The notes: generated by a model not told the origin, from the sequence alone. 64,000 nucleotides of DNA from Exiguobacterium sp. TNDT2 (GCF_003331145.1 NZ_QLVE01000004.1:1-64000), one strand, 5' to 3'. Positions 1 through 10,436 are shown, counted from the stretch's first letter. Numbers and translations are program-made.

Positions 1-65
1 CTAATCAACGGGCTTTTGGCCTATATTAAAATTTTTTTAGAAAAATCAAAATAAATACTTTGCAA

Positions 66-80
66 AATTATCAGAATATT
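66..80. promoter_or_regulatory. CodY-box-like motif upstream of first oppA
   Basis: The sequence AATTATCAGAATATT matches 13 of 15 positions of the CodY consensus AATTTTCWGAAAATT. It lies about 110 bases before the oppA start at 189. CodY is the GTP and branched-chain amino acid responsive repressor of peptide transport genes in low-GC Gram-positives; binding here is inferred from the match alone. Confidence 0.55.
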
Positions 81-125
81 GTATTATTGCTTCAACGGGA
101 TGGCGGTAACAAAATTTGTAAAGTG

Positions 126-140
126 AACTATCAGAATTTT
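126..140. promoter_or_regulatory. second, weaker CodY-box-like motif
   Basis: AACTATCAGAATTTT matches 11 of 15 positions of the CodY consensus and lies 46 bases downstream of the stronger box. Paired boxes are common at CodY targets; alone this match would be weak. Confidence 0.35.
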
Positions 141-188
141 CTACCATCATTCAATTCGTTAAACCGAAAAAATCAGGGGGTCATCGCA

Positions 189-1853
189 ATGAATAAGAAA
201 AAAGGTTTTGCATTAGCAACGTCGGTAACGCTTCTATCTAGCGCGTTCCTAGCAGCATGCTCAGGTGGGGAAGAAGATACAACGTCAACGGATACAGGGA
301 CAGGATCAGAAGGAAGTGCAGATGAAGCGCAAGTCCTCAACTTGCTCGATAGTTCTGACATCCCTTCACTTAACCCAACACTCGCGACTGACGCGGTTTC
401 GTTCAACGTGTTGAACAACGTCAACGAAGGTCTTTACCGTATGGATAAAGATGACAACCCGACACCGGGAATCGCAGAATCACACGAAGTTTCTGAAGAC
501 GGTAAAACGTACACGTTCAAACTCCGTGAAGGCGCAACTTGGTCTAACGGCGAGCCTGTGACAGCAAACGACTTCGAATACGCTTGGAAAGAAGTCCTTA
601 ACCCGGACAACGCTTCACAATATGCTTACGTTATGTCAATCATCGAAGGCGCTGAAGCTTACAACACTGGCGAAGGCGAGCGCGACGCTGTCGGCGTCAA
701 AGCACTTGATGAGCAGACACTTGAAGTTAAATTGACTGCACCAGCTGATTACTTCCTCGGTCTCACAAGCTTCGGCGTATTCATGCCTAAACTTGAGTCG
801 TTCGACACAGAGCAAGGCGAGAACTTCGGTACGTCTGCAGAGACGACTCTCTACAACGGACCGTTCAAACTCGAAAGCTGGGAGCGCGAGCAAGGCTGGA
901 AAATGGTCAAAAACGACGACTACTGGGATGCTGAAGCCGTCAAACTCGACGAAATCAACGTTAAAGTCGTTAAAGAAGTTTCAACAGGCGTTAACTTGTA
1001 CGAAAACGGCGACGTTGACCGCACTGGTTTGACTTCTGAACTCGTTGCCCAATACCAAGACAACGAAGACTTCTCGACTGTCGTTGAGCCAACACTCTTC
1101 TACCTCCAGTTCAACACGGCGGTTGAAGCACTCGACAACCAAAACATCCGTAACGCGATCGACGCGGCATACGATAAAGCAGCGATCTCTGAAACGCTCC
1201 TTGCGAACGGTTCAATTCCTGCCAACTACCTCGTACCAAAAGACTTCGTCACTGGACCGGACGGCGCAGACTTCCGTGAAGCGAACGGCGACATCGGCGG
1301 CTACGACGTGGACCGTGCGAAAGAGCTTTGGGAAAAAGGACTTGAAGAAATCGGTCAAGACTCTGTCGAAATCGAGCTCCTCAACTACGACTCAGAATCT
1401 GCGAAGCAAATCGGTGAGTTCATCAAAGGTGAACTTGAGAAGAACCTTCCAGGGATCACGCTTACAATCAAGCAACAACCGTTCAACAACAAACTTGACC
1501 TTGAGAACAAAGGTGAGTTCGAGTTGACATTCGCTGGATGGGGCCCTGACTACCAGGATCCAATGACATTCGTTGACCTCTTCGTCACTGACGGACCATA
1601 CAACCGTGGTAAGTGGTCGAATGAAGAATTCGATAAACTCATCGAATCTGCGAAAGCAAGCACAGATGCTGAACAGCGTTGGGCTGACCTTCAAGCTGCA
1701 GAGAAAATCGTTCTTGAAGAGAACGCAATCTCACCAGTTTACCAACGTGGATCGGCTCGCCTCACGAAGCCATACGTTAAAGGAATCGTTGAACATGCGT
1801 TCGGCGCTGACTACTCGTACAAGTGGGCGTTCATCGAAGGAAAAGAGCAATAA
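189..1853 (+). CDS. oppA: oligopeptide ABC transporter substrate-binding lipoprotein (first OppA)
   Basis: This encodes a 554-residue extracellular peptide-binding lipoprotein of the SBP_bac_5 family that delivers oligopeptides to an Opp permease. I chose ATG 189 because AGGGGG lies just upstream and because it starts a lipoprotein signal peptide (KKK, hydrophobic core, lipobox LAAC with Cys at residue 24); an in-frame upstream start at 60 would bury the signal. A Ser/Thr/Gly/Asp-rich linker follows the Cys. The family stretch NGEPVTANDF, repeated in the second OppA at 3918, lies about 120 residues in. It is monocistronic, with a terminator after it and CodY-like boxes before it. It is closely related in sequence to the paralogue at 3918; the only permease in the window is oppBCDF, so both may feed it (inference). 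Confidence 0.93.
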   Translation: MNKKKGFALATSVTLLSSAFLAACSGGEEDTTSTDTGTGSEGSADEAQVLNLLDSSDIPSLNPTLATDAVSFNVLNNVNEGLYRMDKDDNPTPGIAESHEVSEDGKTYTFKLREGATWSNGEPVTANDFEYAWKEVLNPDNASQYAYVMSIIEGAEAYNTGEGERDAVGVKALDEQTLEVKLTAPADYFLGLTSFGVFMPKLESFDTEQGENFGTSAETTLYNGPFKLESWEREQGWKMVKNDDYWDAEAVKLDEINVKVVKEVSTGVNLYENGDVDRTGLTSELVAQYQDNEDFSTVVEPTLFYLQFNTAVEALDNQNIRNAIDAAYDKAAISETLLANGSIPANYLVPKDFVTGPDGADFREANGDIGGYDVDRAKELWEKGLEEIGQDSVEIELLNYDSESAKQIGEFIKGELEKNLPGITLTIKQQPFNNKLDLENKGEFELTFAGWGPDYQDPMTFVDLFVTDGPYNRGKWSNEEFDKLIESAKASTDAEQRWADLQAAEKIVLEENAISPVYQRGSARLTKPYVKGIVEHAFGADYSYKWAFIEGKEQ

Positions 1854-1869
1854 GAAACAACACGCATAC

Positions 1870-1905
1870 AAAAAAGAGACGGGGACGCCTGTCTCTTTTT
1901 TTTGT
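1870..1905 (+). terminator. rho-independent terminator of first oppA
   Basis: Stem AAAAAGAGAC pairs with GTCTCTTTTT around a GC-rich loop and runs into a T tract, 17 bases after the stop. Confidence 0.85.
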
Positions 1906-1931
1906 GCGATCAGATTGAGCTAACACGATGC

Positions 1932-1966
1932 ACAAAAAAACCGCCCTTTGAATGCAAAGGGCGGTT
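1932..1966 (-). terminator. terminator of trpS
   Basis: Stem AACCGCCCTTTG / CAAAGGGCGGTT with loop AATG; read on the minus strand it is followed by seven T. It lies just beyond the trpS stop. Confidence 0.9.
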
Positions 1967-1971
1967 ATACG

Positions 1972-3240
<1,269 letters not shown>

Positions 3241-3275
3241 CCATAGTGTAGCATATCAACCGCGAAATCGAAAGG

Positions 3276-3644
3276 TCAAACGAGGGCGAGCACGTAGGAT
3301 AAAGTGACACTTGCGACGCCGACATACACCCAGCGCCAAGCTGCTCGCTTTTGGACGGCACGTTCTTCCGGCGTCGCTTCTTCGTCCTCTTCATAATCGG
3401 GATCAATCTCTTTCAACTTGGCGCGCCGGTTACGTTTGAACCCATACATGATGCCGTCGAATAATCCAGACGCGCTCATTTGTGAGAACATACCAATCGC
3501 GAAAACGAGCATGCCAGCGACGAACAGTCCGCCGCTCAAATGAAACGATAACGTTTCGTCTTGATAATAGGACAAGCTCGACCAAACTGTATAGGTGATT
3601 GTGACAATCCCCCAAACGATTAATATACTTCTAAAATTTTTCAA
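3276..3644 (-). CDS. small membrane protein, DUF3899-like
   Basis: A 122-residue protein with three hydrophobic segments: residues about 5-22, about 38-55 and about 103-120. A charged acidic stretch (DPDYEEDEEATPEE) lies between the second and third. The architecture and the DGIMYGFKRNRR stretch after the second segment resemble the DUF3899 membrane family, but I make that link only from memory of the family. There is no enzymatic motif. It lies alone on the minus strand between trpS and the second oppA; a GGAG-like site (AAGGAG) precedes the ATG. The function is unknown. Confidence 0.7.
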   Translation of the reverse strand: MKNFRSILIVWGIVTITYTVWSSLSYYQDETLSFHLSGGLFVAGMLVFAIGMFSQMSASGLFDGIMYGFKRNRRAKLKEIDPDYEEDEEATPEERAVQKRAAWRWVYVGVASVTLSYVLALV

Positions 3645-3771
3645 CGTAATAAACTCCTTTCAGCGTGGGGGCGCTCCATCGTGCCTTCCACTCTATGGCT
3701 CTATGATACCCGTTGACTAGTTAAGATGGCGAGAAGTTCGTGTTGAAACATGATAGCGGTTTAATAGGGAG

Positions 3772-3801
3772 TTGACAGTTTGATTAAAAATTTTTTACAA
3801 T
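3772..3801 (+). promoter_or_regulatory. sigma-A promoter of second oppA
   Basis: TTGACA (3772-3777), an 18-base spacer and TACAAT (3796-3801). Transcription would start near 3808, about 110 bases before the ATG, and the CodY-like box lies downstream of it. Confidence 0.75.
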
Positions 3802-3834
3802 AGCCCTAACGTTCTTTTGTTGGATACAAAATGA

Positions 3835-3849
3835 AATATTCAGAAAATT
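3835..3849. promoter_or_regulatory. strong CodY-box-like motif before second oppA
   Basis: AATATTCAGAAAATT matches the CodY consensus AATTTTCWGAAAATT at 14 of 15 positions. It lies about 27-41 bases downstream of the predicted transcription start, a position compatible with roadblock repression when amino acids are plentiful. Confidence 0.75.
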
Positions 3850-3917
3850 AAAGAAAAAGAGAATACGTCAAATCCGACGAAACGCTATGCTTCACGATTC
3901 AGAAAGGGGACATCGCA

Positions 3918-5534
3918 ATGAAGAAAAAATCGATTTTGCTCATGATGACACTCATCTTGGCACTCGGTTCAGTGCTCGCTGCTTGCTCGACAGGTGGAGA
4001 CTCTGACGGCGGTTCGTCTTCGAACGGAGAAAAAGTACTCCGTTTGACGGATACGTCTGATATTACAACAGCTGACCCGGCGCTTGCGACGGACGCAGTC
4101 GCGTTCAACTTAATCGCCAACACAATGGAAGGTCTTTACCGTCTTGACCAAGACGGGAATGCCATTCCGGCCATCGCCGAAGGAGAGCCAGAAGTGAGCG
4201 AAGACGGAACGGTCTACACGTTCACACTCCGCGACGCGGAATGGTCAAACGGTGAGCCTGTCACAGCGAACGATTTCGTCTACGCTTGGCAACGCGCCGT
4301 GAATCCTGAAACAGGTTCACAATACGCGTATATCATGAACACGGTTAAAAATGCAGAAGCGATCAACACAGGAGAACTTCCGAAAGAAGATCTCGGCGTG
4401 AAGGCAATCGATGAGAAGACACTCGAAGTCACACTCGAGCGTCCAGATCCGTCGTTCATCTCGCTCACATCGTTCGGTACGTTCACACCGATCAACGAAG
4501 CGTTCGCCACTGAAAAAGGTGCGGACTTCTCGACGACTCCAGAGAACCACATCTACAACGGTCCATTCACATGGTCGGAGTGGGATCGCGAGCAAGGATA
4601 CGTGTTGACGAAAAACGATGCGTATTGGGATGCTGAAAACGTCGCTTTAGAAAAAGTAGACGTTCGTGTCGTTAAAGACACTTCAACAGTCGTTAACTTG
4701 TATGAAGCGGGAGAAGTGGACTATGCCGGTCTCTCATCTGAACAAGTTGCTGCGTTCCAAGAGAATGATGACTATAACACAGGCCTTCGTTCAACTGTCG
4801 GTTACTTTAAATTCAACCACGAAGATGAAGTCTTCGCTGACGTCAACGCTCGTAAAGCAGTCGCTCGTGCGGTCGACCCAGCCGGCATCATCGACCAACT
4901 CTTAAACAACGGTTCAATCGCAACGACTTCATTCATTCCGAAAGAATTCATCAAGTATGAGGACGGAACGGATTACACTGAAGGTGTCTCACACTTTGAG
5001 ACAAACGCTGATGAAGCGGCATCACTTTGGGAAGAAGCGACAGGCGGTGAAGCTGTCACGATCGAACTTCTCTCATTTGACAGCGAAGTCGCGAAACAAA
5101 TCTCAGAGTACATGGAAGGCCAAATCGAATCGAACTTGCCGAACGTGACCGTGAACATCTCACAACAGCCGTTCAATAACAAGCTCGAGCTCGAAGCAAA
5201 CGGAGATTACCAAATGTCATTCGCCCTTTGGGGACCTGACTATCAAGATCCGCTTACAAACCTTGGCATCTTTACGTCTGACAACGGTCAAAACGACATC
5301 AATTACAAGTCTGCCGCCTATGACAAATTGATTGATGAAGCATCAGCTGAAACAGCAATCGATGCCCGTTATGACAAATTTAAAGAAGCAGAGACGCTCT
5401 TGATTGAACAAGACCAAGCCATCATGCCGATTTACCAAGCAGGTGTCGCTTACTTGATTCGTCCAAACGTCGAAAACTTCAACCGTCAACTATTCGGTGC
5501 TGACTACCAGTACAAATACGTCGATATCAACTAA
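3918..5534 (+). CDS. oppA: oligopeptide ABC transporter substrate-binding lipoprotein (second OppA)
   Basis: A 538-residue peptide-binding lipoprotein (SBP_bac_5 family). The signal peptide ends in lipobox LAAC with Cys at residue 23, followed by a Gly/Ser-rich linker. The mature part is collinear with the first OppA, sharing NGEPVTANDF and the YNGPF-W-E-REQG region. AAAGGGG precedes ATG 3918. A terminator separates it from oppB, but the transporter genes follow 300 bases later, so it is the most likely cognate receptor for OppBCDF. The N-terminal signal differs from the first OppA, which argues for an old rather than a recent duplication. Substrate preference cannot be told from sequence. 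Confidence 0.95.
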   Translation: MKKKSILLMMTLILALGSVLAACSTGGDSDGGSSSNGEKVLRLTDTSDITTADPALATDAVAFNLIANTMEGLYRLDQDGNAIPAIAEGEPEVSEDGTVYTFTLRDAEWSNGEPVTANDFVYAWQRAVNPETGSQYAYIMNTVKNAEAINTGELPKEDLGVKAIDEKTLEVTLERPDPSFISLTSFGTFTPINEAFATEKGADFSTTPENHIYNGPFTWSEWDREQGYVLTKNDAYWDAENVALEKVDVRVVKDTSTVVNLYEAGEVDYAGLSSEQVAAFQENDDYNTGLRSTVGYFKFNHEDEVFADVNARKAVARAVDPAGIIDQLLNNGSIATTSFIPKEFIKYEDGTDYTEGVSHFETNADEAASLWEEATGGEAVTIELLSFDSEVAKQISEYMEGQIESNLPNVTVNISQQPFNNKLELEANGDYQMSFALWGPDYQDPLTNLGIFTSDNGQNDINYKSAAYDKLIDEASAETAIDARYDKFKEAETLLIEQDQAIMPIYQAGVAYLIRPNVENFNRQLFGADYQYKYVDIN

Positions 5535-5540
5535 ATGAGA

Positions 5541-5576
5541 AGGGGGCATGCACCACGCATGTCCCCCCTTTTATAA
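5541..5576 (+). terminator. terminator after second oppA
   Basis: GGGGGCATG pairs with CATGTCCCCC (one bulged base), followed by TTTT. It probably lets the abundant binding protein be made in excess over the permease. Confidence 0.8.
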
Positions 5577-5605
5577 AAAAAAACTGGAAATGTGAGAAAA
5601 TACTA

Positions 5606-5633
5606 TTCAAATGTTTTGTTGGTAAAGTATAAT
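5606..5633 (+). promoter_or_regulatory. promoter of oppBCDF
   Basis: TTCAAA (5606-5611), 16-base spacer, TATAAT (5628-5633). Transcription would begin near 5640, leaving a leader of about 195 bases that holds two CodY-like boxes. Confidence 0.65.
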
Positions 5634-5645
5634 GTAGTAACAGTG

Positions 5646-5660
5646 AAAATTCAGAATACT
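5646..5660. promoter_or_regulatory. weak CodY-box-like motif in oppB leader
   Basis: AAAATTCAGAATACT matches 11 of 15 consensus positions and lies immediately after the predicted start of transcription. Confidence 0.4.
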
Positions 5661-5726
5661 TTACAAACTAAGGATTCTTTAATTTTCAAGTGCTGTGCTA
5701 AGAGCCTTGAGATGACGTTTCATCTA

Positions 5727-5741
5727 TTCTTTCAGAAAATT
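5727..5741. promoter_or_regulatory. CodY-box-like motif in oppB leader
   Basis: TTCTTTCAGAAAATT matches 12 of 15 positions of the CodY consensus, all three differences being in the first three bases. Confidence 0.5.
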
Positions 5742-5834
5742 CCTTTCATTTCGTGAATTATAGAATAGAGACATATGTCATAGTGATGCTGTTGGTGCAA
5801 GCATAGACATTAGAAAAACAGGGGGTATTTATTT

Positions 5835-6761
5835 ATGGGACGTTATATTCTGCAACGGCTGACTTACGGCCTCATCACGTTCTTCTTGATTGCGACGTTC
5901 ACATTCTTCTTGATGGACCTGCTTCCAGGTTCGCCGTATCAGAACCAGGAGAAATTGACGGACACGCAAATTCAACTCTTGAACGATCGTTACGGACTCA
6001 ATGATCCACTGCCGGTTCGTTACGCGACTTATTTAGGGAACCTTGTGCAAGGTGACCTTGGTGTGTCGTTCCGTACGGCCAACCGGCCAGTGACGGAGTT
6101 GATCATGGAGCGGATCGGTCCTTCGGCACAATTGGGTATTCAGGCATTAGTCCTTGGTACTTTCGTTGGGTTGTTGCTCGGAATCGTAGCGGCCATCCGT
6201 CATAACACGTACATCGACTATGGTTCAATGTTCGTATCGGTAATCGGGATTTCTGTCCCGTCGTTCGTCTTTGCAGCCCTCCTTCAGTACTATGTAGGGG
6301 TTAAGTTGCAGTGGTTGCCTGTCGCGTTCTGGGATTCACCGGCCCATACCATCTTGCCGACCATCTCGCTCTCGCTCGGGGTCACGGCATCGATTGCCCG
6401 TTTCGTCCGGACTGAGATGCTAGAAGTTACCGGACAAGACTATGTCACGCTCGCCAAGGCGAAAGGGTTGACCGGGAATGCCATCGTATGGAAGCACATG
6501 GTGCGTAACGCGATGATTCCTGCCATCACAATCCTTGGACCAATGACGGCCGGTCTATTGACTGGTACGTTCGTCATCGAAAAAATCTTTGCGGTACCTG
6601 GACTCGGTGAATTGTTCGTCACATCTATTACGTTGAATGATTACTCGGTCATCATGGGCACGACGCTCTTCTTCTCTGGCCTGTTTATTATTATCATTCT
6701 ACTAGTCGACTTGCTCTACGGAGTCGTTGACCCACGTATTCGTCTTGGGGGGGATAACTGA
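5835..6761 (+). CDS. oppB: oligopeptide ABC transporter permease OppB
   Basis: A 308-residue inner-membrane permease with about six hydrophobic segments. It begins MGRYILQRL, the usual start of the DppB/OppB family, with the first segment at about residues 10-28. The cytoplasmic EAA-type loop that contacts the ATPases is visible around residues 205-225 (DYVTLAKAKGL). AGGGGG precedes the ATG. The stop overlaps the oppC start (TGATG), indicating translational coupling. First gene of the oppBCDF operon. Confidence 0.95.
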   Translation: MGRYILQRLTYGLITFFLIATFTFFLMDLLPGSPYQNQEKLTDTQIQLLNDRYGLNDPLPVRYATYLGNLVQGDLGVSFRTANRPVTELIMERIGPSAQLGIQALVLGTFVGLLLGIVAAIRHNTYIDYGSMFVSVIGISVPSFVFAALLQYYVGVKLQWLPVAFWDSPAHTILPTISLSLGVTASIARFVRTEMLEVTGQDYVTLAKAKGLTGNAIVWKHMVRNAMIPAITILGPMTAGLLTGTFVIEKIFAVPGLGELFVTSITLNDYSVIMGTTLFFSGLFIIIILLVDLLYGVVDPRIRLGGDN

Positions 6762-7786
6762 TGATTGAAAATAAAAAGAATTTCGAGCAGTTCGACCAAG
6801 ACATGTTCCAACGTGTCGAAATGAATGAACAGCTCGGTGAACGGATCGCCGGTAAAAGTTTAAACTTCTGGCAAGACGCTTGGATGCGCTTAAAGAAAAA
6901 CAAGGCCGCCATCCTCTCGTTGTCAGTCATTGTCATTCTTGTCTTACTTGCGCTATTCGGTCCGATGCTTTCAGGCCGTGACGCATATGAACAAAACATC
7001 TCACAAGCCAAACTCCCGCCGAAAGTCACTGGACTTGAATGGGCTGGATTTGATGGGATGGCCAACCTCGGTGGGCGCGACATTAATTTTTATGAACAGA
7101 AAAATGTTGAAGAGAACTTCTGGTTCGGTACAGACTATCTCGGCCGTGATCTTTGGTCACGTGTTTGGGAAGGGACACGTATCTCGCTCTTCATCGGTTT
7201 GATGGCCGCCATCATCGATACGGTCATCGGTGTCGCTTACGGTGGAATCTCGGCTTATTTCGGTGGCCGCACAGATAACATCATGCAGCGGATCGTTGAA
7301 ATTTTGACAGGCGTGCCGAACTTAATTTTGATCATCTTGTTCATCTTGATTTTTGACCCAGGGGTGTTCACCATCATCCTCGCGATGACGATCACCGGTT
7401 GGATCGGGATGAGTCGACTCGTCCGCGGTCAAATCTTGAAACTTAAAAACCAAGAGTTCGTCTTGGCAGCCCGTACACTCGGTGCCTCAAGTACTCGTTT
7501 GATTTTCAAGCACTTGATTCCGAACACACTCGGCGCCATCATCATTACACTTATGTTCACGATTCCATCTGCCATCTTCTTCGAGGCATTCCTTAGTTTC
7601 ATCGGGATCGGACTTCAACCGCCACAAGCATCACTTGGTACGTTGATTAACGACGGATACAAAGAGTTAAGAACATTCCCGTACTTGCTCGTCATCCCGT
7701 CAGTCATCATCGTCTTGCTCATGGTCAGCTTCAACTTGCTCGCCGATGGATTGCGTGATGCGTTCGACCCGAAAATGCGTAAATAA
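6761..7786 (+). CDS. oppC: oligopeptide ABC transporter permease OppC
   Basis: A 341-residue permease partner of OppB. A cytoplasmic N-terminal extension of about 50 residues precedes the first membrane segment (about 51-68). A long extracytoplasmic loop follows, then five more segments. The EAA-type loop (EFVLAARTLGAS) lies at about residues 225-240 and contacts the ATPase subunits. The length is at the long end for OppC but normal for Bacillales. The start overlaps the oppB stop by one base, and GGGGGG at 6747-6752 serves as the ribosome binding site. Confidence 0.95.
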   Translation: MIENKKNFEQFDQDMFQRVEMNEQLGERIAGKSLNFWQDAWMRLKKNKAAILSLSVIVILVLLALFGPMLSGRDAYEQNISQAKLPPKVTGLEWAGFDGMANLGGRDINFYEQKNVEENFWFGTDYLGRDLWSRVWEGTRISLFIGLMAAIIDTVIGVAYGGISAYFGGRTDNIMQRIVEILTGVPNLILIILFILIFDPGVFTIILAMTITGWIGMSRLVRGQILKLKNQEFVLAARTLGASSTRLIFKHLIPNTLGAIIITLMFTIPSAIFFEAFLSFIGIGLQPPQASLGTLINDGYKELRTFPYLLVIPSVIIVLLMVSFNLLADGLRDAFDPKMRK

Positions 7787-7810
7787 TTATAGAAACAGGG
7801 GGACTCGTGA

Positions 7811-8884
7811 ATGGAAACGATTTTATCTGTCCGAGACTTAGCGGTCTCGTTCCATACGTATGCTGGAACGGTACAAGCCGTTCGCAACGTATCGTTTGAT
7901 TTGAAAAAAGGCGAGACGCTCGCCATCGTTGGTGAATCGGGTTCTGGTAAATCCGTCACTTCGAAAGCGATTATGCGTTTGATTCCGAACCCGCCAGGTG
8001 AAATCACGAACGGGGAAATCTTGTTCGAAGGCAAAGACTTGGCGAAGTTGTCGGAAAAAGAAATGTTAAAAATCCGTGGCCGCGATATCGCCATGATTTT
8101 CCAAGATCCAATGACGTCGCTCAACCCGACGATGACGATTTACAAACAGATCGCCGAAGGATTGAAGCAACACCAAGGTCTCACAGGTGAAGATGCGAAG
8201 AAACGTACGCTTGAATTGCTCACACTCGTTGGGATTCCGAACCCTGAGGCACGCCTCAAGCAATACCCGCACCAACTTTCAGGTGGGATGCGTCAGCGGA
8301 TCGTTATTGCGATTGCGCTCGCATGTAACCCAAAAGTATTGATCGCCGATGAGCCGACGACGGCCCTCGATGTAACAATTCAAGCTCAGATTTTGGAGCT
8401 CTTGAAAGACATCCAACAAAAGACGGGCACAGCGATCATTTTCATCACGCACGACCTCGGTGTCGTTGCGAACATGGCAGACCGCGTTGCTGTTATGTAC
8501 GCTGGTAAAATCGTCGAGAAGGGAACGGTCGATGAGATTTTCTATGAGCCGCGTCACCCATATGCATGGGGACTACTCGGATCGATGCCGCGTCCGACTG
8601 ACGACCCGAACGAGGCGCTTCCGGCCATCCCGGGTACGCCGCCGAACTTACTCAACCCACCGAAAGGCGATGCCTTCGCACCACGTAACCCGTATGCGAT
8701 GAAAATCGACTTTGAAAAAGAACCACCGATGTTCCAAATTAGCGATACACACTATGCGGCGAGCTGGCTATTGCACCCACAAGCCCCACAAGTGAGCCCG
8801 CCGAAAGCAATCCGTGATCTTGCGCTCAAGTATCGTCCGGACAGCGCGTTCGCGAAATCGATTTTGAAAGGTGGTGCTGAATAA
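7811..8884 (+). CDS. oppD: oligopeptide ABC transporter ATP-binding protein OppD
   Basis: A 357-residue ABC ATPase that powers peptide import. Walker A GESGSGKS is near residue 40, the Q-loop in IFQDPMTSLNP near 97, signature LSGGMRQR near 157, Walker B LIADEPTTALD near 177 and the H-loop in ITHDLG near 213. The C-terminal oligopeptide/dipeptide extension (from about 235) has the RHPYAWGLL and PGTPPNL elements typical of OppD. It lacks the usual Cys-rich cluster seen in Fe-S containing homologues. AGGGGGA precedes the ATG. The stop overlaps oppF by one base. Confidence 0.95.
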   Translation: METILSVRDLAVSFHTYAGTVQAVRNVSFDLKKGETLAIVGESGSGKSVTSKAIMRLIPNPPGEITNGEILFEGKDLAKLSEKEMLKIRGRDIAMIFQDPMTSLNPTMTIYKQIAEGLKQHQGLTGEDAKKRTLELLTLVGIPNPEARLKQYPHQLSGGMRQRIVIAIALACNPKVLIADEPTTALDVTIQAQILELLKDIQQKTGTAIIFITHDLGVVANMADRVAVMYAGKIVEKGTVDEIFYEPRHPYAWGLLGSMPRPTDDPNEALPAIPGTPPNLLNPPKGDAFAPRNPYAMKIDFEKEPPMFQISDTHYAASWLLHPQAPQVSPPKAIRDLALKYRPDSAFAKSILKGGAE

Positions 8885-9834
8885 TGGAACGCGAGAAATT
8901 ACTTGAAGTAAAAGACCTGAAGCAGCACTTTAAAATCGGCCGAGGCCGCGTCGTCAAAGCGGTCGACGGCATCTCGTTCGATATTTATAAAGGTGAAGTG
9001 CTCGGACTGGTAGGGGAGTCTGGATGTGGGAAATCGACGACAGGTCGTACCATCATCGGACTTTACGATGCGACTGACGGGGATGTCATCTTTAAAGGTG
9101 AGAACGTTCATGGTAAAAAGAATAAGGCTGAGAAGCTGAAGTTCAACCGGGCCATGCAGATGATCTTCCAAGATCCTTACGCGTCGCTCAACCCGCGGAT
9201 GACGGTCGCGGACATCATCGCCGAAGGCATCGATATTCACGGTCTTGCCAAGACGAAAGAAGACCGGATGAACCGCGTCTATGACCTTCTCGAGACAGTC
9301 GGTCTCACGAAAGAGCACGCGAGCCGTTACCCGCACGAATTCTCGGGTGGTCAACGTCAGCGGATCGGGATTGCCCGCGCTCTCGCGGTCGAGCCAGACT
9401 TCATCATCGCCGATGAGCCGATTTCAGCCCTCGACGTATCGATTCAAGCCCAGGTCGTCAACTTGATGAAAGAATTGCAACGCGACCGTGATTTGACGTA
9501 CTTGTTCATCGCCCACGATTTGTCGATGGTCAAGTACATCTCGGACCGCATCGGCGTCATGTATCAAGGTCACCTCGTCGAACTCGCTCCAGCAGCTCGT
9601 TTGTACGAAAACCCGCTCCACGCCTATACGAAGTCACTCCTCTCGGCGATCCCACTTCCGGATCCAGAGCACGAGCGCACACGTAAACGGATCGTGTATG
9701 AGTCGAAGTCACTCGGTGCCGTCGGACGTTCAGATGAGGATTCGAGCATCCCGCCACTCCGTGAAGTCGAGCCAGGCCATTACGTCTCATTGACAGACGA
9801 AGAGTACGAAGCGTATAAAGCGCAATTCGTATAA
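8884..9834 (+). CDS. oppF: oligopeptide ABC transporter ATP-binding protein OppF
   Basis: A 316-residue ABC ATPase forming a heterodimer with OppD. Walker A GESGCGKS is near residue 43, FQDPYASLNPR near 96, signature FSGGQRQR near 154, Walker B FIIADEPISALD near 172 and the H-loop in IAHDLS near 210. It ends with the OppF-type C-terminal segment (YTKSLLSAIPLPDPEHER). Last gene of the operon, followed directly by a terminator. Confidence 0.95.
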   Translation: MEREKLLEVKDLKQHFKIGRGRVVKAVDGISFDIYKGEVLGLVGESGCGKSTTGRTIIGLYDATDGDVIFKGENVHGKKNKAEKLKFNRAMQMIFQDPYASLNPRMTVADIIAEGIDIHGLAKTKEDRMNRVYDLLETVGLTKEHASRYPHEFSGGQRQRIGIARALAVEPDFIIADEPISALDVSIQAQVVNLMKELQRDRDLTYLFIAHDLSMVKYISDRIGVMYQGHLVELAPAARLYENPLHAYTKSLLSAIPLPDPEHERTRKRIVYESKSLGAVGRSDEDSSIPPLREVEPGHYVSLTDEEYEAYKAQFV

Positions 9835-9836
9835 AC

Positions 9837-9873
9837 AAAAAGTCCCACATCCAATTGGATGCGGGACTTTTTG
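9837..9873 (+). terminator. terminator of oppBCDF
   Basis: AAAAAGTCCC...GGGACTTTTT hairpin with a second inner stem (ATCC AATT GGAT), directly after the oppF stop. Confidence 0.9.
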
Positions 9874-9881
9874 GGCAAATA

Positions 9882-9908
9882 AAAACACCGTCTAGGATGA
9901 CGGTGTCA
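9882..9908 (-). terminator. terminator of the HD-domain gene
   Basis: ACACCGTC / GACGGTGT stem; on the minus strand it runs into TTTTT. It overlaps the last codons of the gene. Confidence 0.8.
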
Positions 9909-10436
9909 GGCGTTTGAGATGCGTGGCAAATTCGAAAGCCGTTCGACGACCGCATCAATCAAGCGGACTCGAGCCAGGGCGTCTTCGATGTCCATCGTCT
10001 CATAGTGGTGCAATCCGCCAGGTTGTTCGACGAACGTATCCGCATCATGGACGAGCTGTTGGAGCGGGGTACGTTGAATCCGGTTAGGTGGCAAGTAAGA
10101 ATCGGTATGAAGCAAAATCATGACCGAGATCTCTTTCGCGCGCGCCGGGTCTTCCCCGAGACGAATCAATAGCTTGTGGGCGCGTTCGGCCCCTTTAATC
10201 GCATGGATGTCGTTTTGACGATATAAATCATAATTCCATTTGCCTTCGGTATACCATTCGTAGTGACCAATATCATGTAGCAGAGCGGCTTTCGTCGCTA
10301 AATCGGTATCGAGACCTCGTCGCGTCGCCAATTCGAGAGCGCGTTCACAGACGTCAACGGCATGTTTTAGACCGGAGCGGGTCAAGTATTTTTGTGTGAC
10401 CGGGTGTTGCATAATCGTCTCTAATGTAATTCTCAT
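9906..10436 (-). CDS. HD-domain phosphohydrolase
   Basis: A 176-residue cytoplasmic metal-dependent hydrolase of the HD superfamily. Ligand residues are visible as H25 (LKHAVDVC), the HD pair in LLHDIGH near residues 53-57, and a distal Asp in VHDADTF near 130. The substrate is unknown; relatives hydrolyse nucleotides or other phosphoesters. GGAGGA precedes the ATG on the minus strand. It is monocistronic, convergent with oppF and divergent from the small gene at 10655. There is no GTP-cyclase or Rel domain, so an alarmone role is not suggested. Confidence 0.85.
   Translation of the reverse strand: MRITLETIMQHPVTQKYLTRSGLKHAVDVCERALELATRRGLDTDLATKAALLHDIGHYEWYTEGKWNYDLYRQNDIHAIKGAERAHKLLIRLGEDPARAKEISVMILLHTDSYLPPNRIQRTPLQQLVHDADTFVEQPGGLHHYETMDIEDALARVRLIDAVVERLSNLPRISNA

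Noticed and set aside
60-188. N-terminal extension of the first OppA from ATG 60
   Set aside because: It would precede the lipoprotein signal peptide, lacks a binding site and covers CodY-like boxes.
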